Shown in pieces: positions 6,046 to 9,550 of a stretch of 9,550 bases of DNA. The stretch spans positions 1 to 9,550 of the forward strand of contig JAIOTR010000387.1 in the NCBI GenBank assembly GCA_021106665.1, in the 5' to 3' direction. Below the pieces are notes generated by a model, which worked only from the letters and a program-made list of their open reading frames with translations, searched no databases and had not been told where the DNA came from. Each line of letters opens with the position of its first letter. Position 1 is the stretch's first letter. The stretch is from Bacteroidales bacterium (lineage in GTDB: Bacteria > Bacteroidota > Bacteroidia > Bacteroidales > JAADJA01). Position numbers and translations under genes: made by a program.

Positions 6046-7404
6046 ATGGCTCAAAAACCTTCAATACCGAAAGGAACCCGTGATTTTTCCCCCACTGAAA
6101 TGGTTAGGAGAAATTATATTTTTGATACGATTAAATCTGTTTTTCAGCTTTATGGTTATTTGCCCATTGAAACGCCGGCCATGGAAAACCTTTCTACTTT
6201 ACTGGGCAAATATGGTGAAGAAGGTGATAAGCTGCTATTCAAGATTTTAAATTCAGGAGACTACATTAGTAAAGTTCCAAATCCAAAGATTCAAAATCCA
6301 AAAACAAGTGAAATAACATCATTTATTTCGGAAAAAGGTCTGCGATTTGATCTTACTGTCCCTTTTGCCCGATATGTTGTTCAGCACAGAAATGACATCA
6401 CTTTTCCTTTCAAACGTTATCAAATACAGCCTGTCTGGCGCTCTGACCGTCCGCAAAAAGGGAGATACCGTGAATTTTTTCAGTGTGACGTGGATGTTAT
6501 AGGCAGTAAATCATTGTTAAATGAAGTTGAGCTGATTCAAATCATCAATGACGTATTTTCAAGGCTAAGTATTAATTGCACTATTAAAATCAATAACCGC
6601 AAAGTTCTCGCCGGTATTGTTGAGTATATTGGAGAAATAGAAAAATTCACATCCATAACTGTTGCTATCGACAAACTGGATAAAATAGGAATTGACAATG
6701 TTAAGCAGGAATTATCATTAGTTGGTGTTTCGGAAAAGGCAATCAGGCAATTATCTTCGATTTTAGATTTTGAAGGAGATATGAATGAAAATGTGGTCTA
6801 CCTTGGAAAGTTTTTTGAATCGGTTGAAATAGGAAAAGAAGGTATTAATGAAGTGAAGAAAGTCTTGAGTTATCTTGACGGTTTAAACCTTTCGTCCAAA
6901 GTTGAATTTGATTTAACATTGGCCCGGGGATTAAATTATTATACCGGAGCCATCATTGAAGTAGTTGCAAGTGATGTTCAGATCGGTAGTATCTGCGGCG
7001 GTGGCAGGTATGATGACCTCACAGGTATCTTTGGTTTGCCGGATGTTTCTGGTGTGGGAGTATCTTTTGGCGCTGACAGGATTTATGATGTGATGCTCGA
7101 AAAAAACCTATTCCCCGAGGGCGCTCAGGAAACAACACAGGTGATGTTTGTTAACTTCGGTGAAAAAGAACAAAAATACTGCCTTCCTTTTACCCATCAG
7201 TTAAGATCATCAGGAATTAATGCAGAACTTTTCCCTGAGCCTGCAAAACTTAAAAAACAGATGAATTATGCCAACAATAAAAACATTCCTTTTGTTGTGT
7301 TGGTGGGCGATAATGAAATGAAAGGAAATTATTTGACTGTTAAGAATATGAACTCCGGTGAGCAAAAACAAATGTCACTGGAAGAAATCATCAGCCAATT
7401 CTAA
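6046..7404 (+). CDS. hisS: Histidine--tRNA ligase
   Basis: This cytoplasmic class II synthetase joins histidine to tRNA-His using ATP. All family landmarks are present in its 452 residues: KGTRDFSP (9-16) at the start of the catalytic domain, RFDLTVPFARYVVQH (100-114), and motif 2 with WRSDRPQKGRYREFFQ (131-146). The histidine-specific LARGLNYYTG follows at 292-301, then CGGGRYDDL (317-325) and motif 3 around FGADRIYDVM (341-350). An alpha/beta anticodon-binding domain follows (about 365-452). The EFFQCDVDVIG form of motif 2 is closer to eukaryotic and archaeal enzymes than to E. coli, which I recall as usual in Bacteroidota. An oddity is the loop at 76-88 (KVPNPKIQNPKTS), encoded by an A-rich heptamer-like repeat. 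The ATG at 6046 gives MAQKPSIPKGTRDF, the expected start. The stop codon overlaps that of the convergent thioredoxin-fold gene. Confidence 0.97.
   Translation: MAQKPSIPKGTRDFSPTEMVRRNYIFDTIKSVFQLYGYLPIETPAMENLSTLLGKYGEEGDKLLFKILNSGDYISKVPNPKIQNPKTSEITSFISEKGLRFDLTVPFARYVVQHRNDITFPFKRYQIQPVWRSDRPQKGRYREFFQCDVDVIGSKSLLNEVELIQIINDVFSRLSINCTIKINNRKVLAGIVEYIGEIEKFTSITVAIDKLDKIGIDNVKQELSLVGVSEKAIRQLSSILDFEGDMNENVVYLGKFFESVEIGKEGINEVKKVLSYLDGLNLSSKVEFDLTLARGLNYYTGAIIEVVASDVQIGSICGGGRYDDLTGIFGLPDVSGVGVSFGADRIYDVMLEKNLFPEGAQETTQVMFVNFGEKEQKYCLPFTHQLRSSGINAELFPEPAKLKKQMNYANNKNIPFVVLVGDNEMKGNYLTVKNMNSGEQKQMSLEEIISQF
6275..6303 (+). repeat. Heptamer-like A-rich repeat inside hisS
   Basis: The DNA reads as four imperfect 7-mers (TTCCAAA, TCCAAAG, then one extra A, TTCAAAA, TCCAAAA). 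It is translated as part of VPNPKIQNPK in a surface loop of the synthetase. Similar heptamer patterns appear in the intergenic regions before hisS and before the ammonia-lyase gene. Confidence 0.5.
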
Positions 7405-7733
7405 TCACTTTCAAATAATAAATCATAAACTCTTTTAATCGAATGATACATTTCGTCAGTTGAAATGTACTTGCTAAACCTTTTGTACTCCTTTCCTTCA
7501 AAAAACACCAGTATGGCCGGATTGGCAAAAACATGATATTGTGCAGGCATTTCAGGATATTTTTTTGAATTAATCCAGTTCAATTTCATTTTCGGGAATT
7601 CATTATTAATAAGTGTTTCAACCTTTGGTCTGAGGCTGAGACAAGGAGGACAATCATCATTATAGAAATAAAGTAGAAGTGCGATTTCACTTTTTATTAG
7701 AAATTGTAGTTCTGATAAATTTTCCAGATTCAT
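7401..7733 (-). CDS. Small thioredoxin-family protein with CPPC active site
   Basis: This 110-residue protein has the thioredoxin fold. A beta strand (IALLLYFYND, about 17-26) leads to the redox motif C28-P-P-C31. A second strand follows (KMKLNWINSKKYPE), and the expected cis-proline region is FANPAILVFFEGKE (69-82, Pro72). The length is that of a minimal thioredoxin. The active site is CPPC instead of the CGPC of classical thioredoxins, which normally shifts redox potential. There is no signal peptide or lipobox, so it should be cytoplasmic. Its substrate is unknown: it could be a general disulfide reductase or a specialised partner. It is transcribed towards hisS, and the two stop codons overlap by 4 bp (7401-7404). 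The ATG at 7733 is the only sensible start. Confidence 0.88.
   Translation of the reverse strand: MNLENLSELQFLIKSEIALLLYFYNDDCPPCLSLRPKVETLINNEFPKMKLNWINSKKYPEMPAQYHVFANPAILVFFEGKEYKRFSKYISTDEMYHSIKRVYDLLFESD
7447..7469. repeat. Perfect 8-bp inverted repeat within the 3' end of the thioredoxin-family gene
   Basis: The arms tacatttc (7447-7454) and gaaatgta (7462-7469) are perfect complements around a 7-nt loop. The structure lies about 43 nt beyond the hisS stop. It could be a stem-loop at the end of the hisS transcript, but no T-run follows it, so an intrinsic terminator is not claimed. It may be chance in AT-rich coding DNA. Confidence 0.35.
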
Positions 7734-7957
7734 TATAAATTATTCATTATCAAATATTTAAACATTATAGCATTGTATCATTTTCACATTATTTACAAAC
7801 TATTAGAAAGAGCGAAAAATAATTTATTCCCATTAAAATGGTAGTAGAACCAAAAAGTTATACTTTTACCCCGAAAATTTTCAAAGGTATGATTAATTGG
7901 AATTTAAAATTCAAAATCAGCATCAATCGCACTGCACTCTTTAATTAAAACTTGCTC

Positions 7958-7977
7958 TTCTGCAGGGTTTTGCAGAA
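7958..7977 (+). other. Perfect 7-bp hairpin in the ammonia-lyase leader
   Basis: The arms ttctgca (7958-7964) and tgcagaa (7971-7977) pair perfectly around the loop gggttt. It lies 62 bp before the lyase start, in otherwise AT-rich DNA. It could be an RNA stem-loop in the leader or a palindromic operator. It is not followed by a T-run, so it does not look like an intrinsic terminator. Confidence 0.45.
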
Positions 7978-8018
7978 ATATAATTAACTTATCAAAATTA
8001 ATAAATCTAAAGTTTTAA

Positions 8019-8039
8019 TATCTAAAATCTAAAATAAAA
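8019..8039 (+). repeat. Tandem tctaaaa heptamers before the ammonia-lyase start
   Basis: Two adjacent copies of tctaaaa (8021-8027 and 8028-8034) lie directly before the start codon at 8040. A related inverted copy is found just before hisS (6028-6045) and a looser one at 7903-7918. They occupy the place where a ribosome binding site would be, and no purine-rich Shine-Dalgarno is seen. Confidence 0.4.
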
Positions 8040-9550
8040 ATGACATATATAGTAACAGGTGCGGGTTTAACAATCGAAGATGTTGTTAATGTTGCCCGAA
8101 ATAATGAAAAAATTGAATTGCATCCCGATGCATTAAAGCAAATAAAAAAATGCAGGGCGATGGTGGAAAAAAAGATAGAAGCAAAAGAAATAATGTACGG
8201 TGTTAATACCGGCATTGGTGAATTTTCTGAAGTAGTATTAACAGATGATCAGGTCGGAGAATTTCAAAAGTACCTGATCTATAATCATGCAGCGGGAATA
8301 GGCGAGCCCATGCCTTTGGATTATGTTAGGGGAGCCATGCTTGGCCGTATCAATGTTCACGCCCATGGAAATTCCGGTGTAAGGCATGAAATTACACTAA
8401 CTTTAGTAGCGATGCTTAATAAAGGGGTTACCCCATGGGTATGTCGCAAAGGTTCTGTCGGAGCATCAGGCGACCTTGCTCCCATGTCGCAGATCGCGCT
8501 GCTTTTGATGGGAGAAGGTAAAGCATATTATAAAGGTGAACTTTATCCGGGGAAAGAAGCAATGAACAAAGCAGGAATAGAGATTCCCGGATTAAAAGCG
8601 AGAGACGGACTTGCAACCATCAATGGTTCCAACGTACTTACTGCCATGAGCGCCCTATTTTTGTATGATGCTAATCGTTGGCTGAAGCAAGCTGAAATCG
8701 CTGCATCCATGTCGCTTGAAGCTTTAAAGGCAAACATGCGGCCCTATACAGCCAAACTTCATGAAGCTCGTGGATTTATAGGCGCTGTTCGTAGCGCCAA
8801 TGCAATAAATAGAATGGTTAAGGGTGGTGATTTAAAAGAAGGAAGGGTTCAGCATAAAGTTCAGGATGCATATTCAATGCGGTCAACACCACAGGTTATT
8901 GGAGCTGCACATGATGCCCTGGCTTATGCCAGGTCGCAGGTAGAAATTGAGTTAAACGGCGTTGGTGATAACCCGGTATTTTTCCCTGATGAAAACCTTC
9001 AGTTATCAGGCGCTAACTTCCAGGGAACACCTGTCTCGTTACCGATGGATATGGCAGGCATTGCCATTACTATGGTAAGTGTGATGTCGGAAAGAAGAAT
9101 GAACAGGTTGAATAATCCTGCTTTGAGTGTGGGATTGCCTGCATTTCTTACCAAAGGGGCAGGAATGTTTTCAGGTTTAATGCTGAGCCAGTATACCGCA
9201 GACATGCAAATTGTAGAACAAAGAATTTTATCTACGCCGGCTTCAATCCAGTCAATACCGGCTGCTGCCGACCAGGAAGATTTTGTATCCATGGGAATGA
9301 ATACGGCCATTAAAAACTTCCAGATACTCGACAATGCTTATGGCATTTTAGGAATTGAAATTATGGCTGCTGCCCAGGCATTGGATTTTCGTGAATACAA
9401 TTTTGGAAAAGGTGTAGCAAAAGCCAAAGAAGTGGTCAGAAAATATGTTGAATTTTTGGATATTGACAGACCCCTTTATGACGATCACAATAAAATGAAA
9501 GACTTGGTTGAATCTTGTGAAATCCTTGAGGAAGTAGAGAAAGAGGTAGG
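8040..9550 (+). CDS. hutH: Histidine (aromatic amino-acid) ammonia-lyase, 3' end missing
   Basis: This MIO-dependent lyase would convert L-histidine to urocanate and ammonia, the first step of histidine breakdown. In all, 503 complete codons are visible. The family length is about 500-510 residues, so little is missing. Ala142-Ser143-Gly144 in VGASGDLAPMS cyclises to the MIO group. Residues equivalent to the known histidine-lyase active site are all present: Tyr53 (YGVNTG), His83, Asn195 (INGSN), Gln275, Tyr278 and Arg281 (VQDAYSMR), Phe327 and Glu413 (DQED). Two positions are unusual. The substrate-selecting pair is Asn82-His83 where typical histidine lyases have Ser-His, and the usual FHG after the MIO-facing Phe is FQG (327-329). 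A different aromatic substrate is therefore possible. No hutU, hutI or formiminotransferase gene is visible, though they could follow. The start ATG 8040 gives MTYIVTGAGLTIEDV, a normal family N-terminus. Confidence 0.88.
   Translation, partial: MTYIVTGAGLTIEDVVNVARNNEKIELHPDALKQIKKCRAMVEKKIEAKEIMYGVNTGIGEFSEVVLTDDQVGEFQKYLIYNHAAGIGEPMPLDYVRGAMLGRINVHAHGNSGVRHEITLTLVAMLNKGVTPWVCRKGSVGASGDLAPMSQIALLLMGEGKAYYKGELYPGKEAMNKAGIEIPGLKARDGLATINGSNVLTAMSALFLYDANRWLKQAEIAASMSLEALKANMRPYTAKLHEARGFIGAVRSANAINRMVKGGDLKEGRVQHKVQDAYSMRSTPQVIGAAHDALAYARSQVEIELNGVGDNPVFFPDENLQLSGANFQGTPVSLPMDMAGIAITMVSVMSERRMNRLNNPALSVGLPAFLTKGAGMFSGLMLSQYTADMQIVEQRILSTPASIQSIPAAADQEDFVSMGMNTAIKNFQILDNAYGILGIEIMAAAQALDFREYNFGKGVAKAKEVVRKYVEFLDIDRPLYDDHNKMKDLVESCEILEEVEKEV

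Larger units (their letters stand above)
7734..8039. other. Divergent intergenic region and ammonia-lyase leader (306 bp)
   Basis: This AT-rich gap lies between the thioredoxin-family start and the ammonia-lyase start. A weak plus-strand -7-like box, TACTTTTA, is at 7861-7868, one base off TAnnTTTG, and has no good -33. After it come a 19-codon ORF (7889-7948, preceded by AAAGG), a perfect hairpin (7958-7977) and a heptamer-type repeat just before the start codon. I found no tRNA, no clear riboswitch and no promoter for the minus-strand gene. Confidence 0.5.

Noticed and set aside
7889..7948. The 19-codon ORF before the ammonia-lyase as an annotated gene
   Set aside because: It overlaps an A-rich repeat tract, has no histidine or aromatic run and no recognised likeness. 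It is kept only as part of a speculative leader finding.
8015..8215. Minus-strand open frames across the ammonia-lyase (8015-8215, 8428-8616, 8543-8737, 8999-9334)
   Set aside because: All are antisense shadows of a continuous plus-strand frame with the ASG, YGVNTG and QED motifs of the lyase family.

Overview
The window looks like a chromosomal segment of a member of the Bacteroidota. The DNA is AT-rich, ribosome binding sites are weak and A/T-rich, and start sites are preceded by TAnnTTTG-type -7 boxes (best at 1314-1321, 1479-1486 and 6003-6010). The protein families also fit: a long Bacteroidota-style LptF/LptG permease, a histidyl-tRNA synthetase with an EFFQCDVDVIG motif, and an exported Asp-box protein. 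The assignment is inferred from these features, not from a database search.

Layout. Positions 1-1238 (minus) hold the N-terminal 412 codons of an exported Asp-box (BNR) protein whose 3' end lies outside the window. Positions 1239-1516 are a divergent promoter region with two perfect 16-bp direct repeats next to a near-canonical TTG-N19-TAAATTTG promoter for the minus-strand gene. Positions 1517-5964 (plus) hold five closely spaced genes, probably one operon: an LptF/LptG permease, two different GT-B glycosyltransferases, a 60-residue two-helix membrane protein and a DUF4870 membrane protein. The first two overlap as TGATG, and the other gaps are 44, 53 and 11 bp. Positions 6046-7404 (plus) are hisS with its own promoter. 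A small thioredoxin-fold gene (7401-7733, minus) converges on hisS with overlapping stop codons. Positions 7734-8039 are a divergent leader containing a perfect hairpin. From 8040 to the window end (plus) runs nearly all of a histidine/aromatic amino-acid ammonia-lyase gene, cut by the edge.

Function. The operon points to cell-envelope work: export of lipopolysaccharide to the outer membrane by the Lpt machine, with glycosyltransferases that may build a surface glycan. The right half is housekeeping (tRNA charging, thiol redox) plus histidine catabolism.

I found no mobile element, CRISPR array, RNA gene or clearly new multi-gene system. The best leads are the LytTR-like direct repeats, the variant active-site surroundings of the ammonia-lyase, and heptamer-type A-rich repeats, one of which is translated inside hisS.
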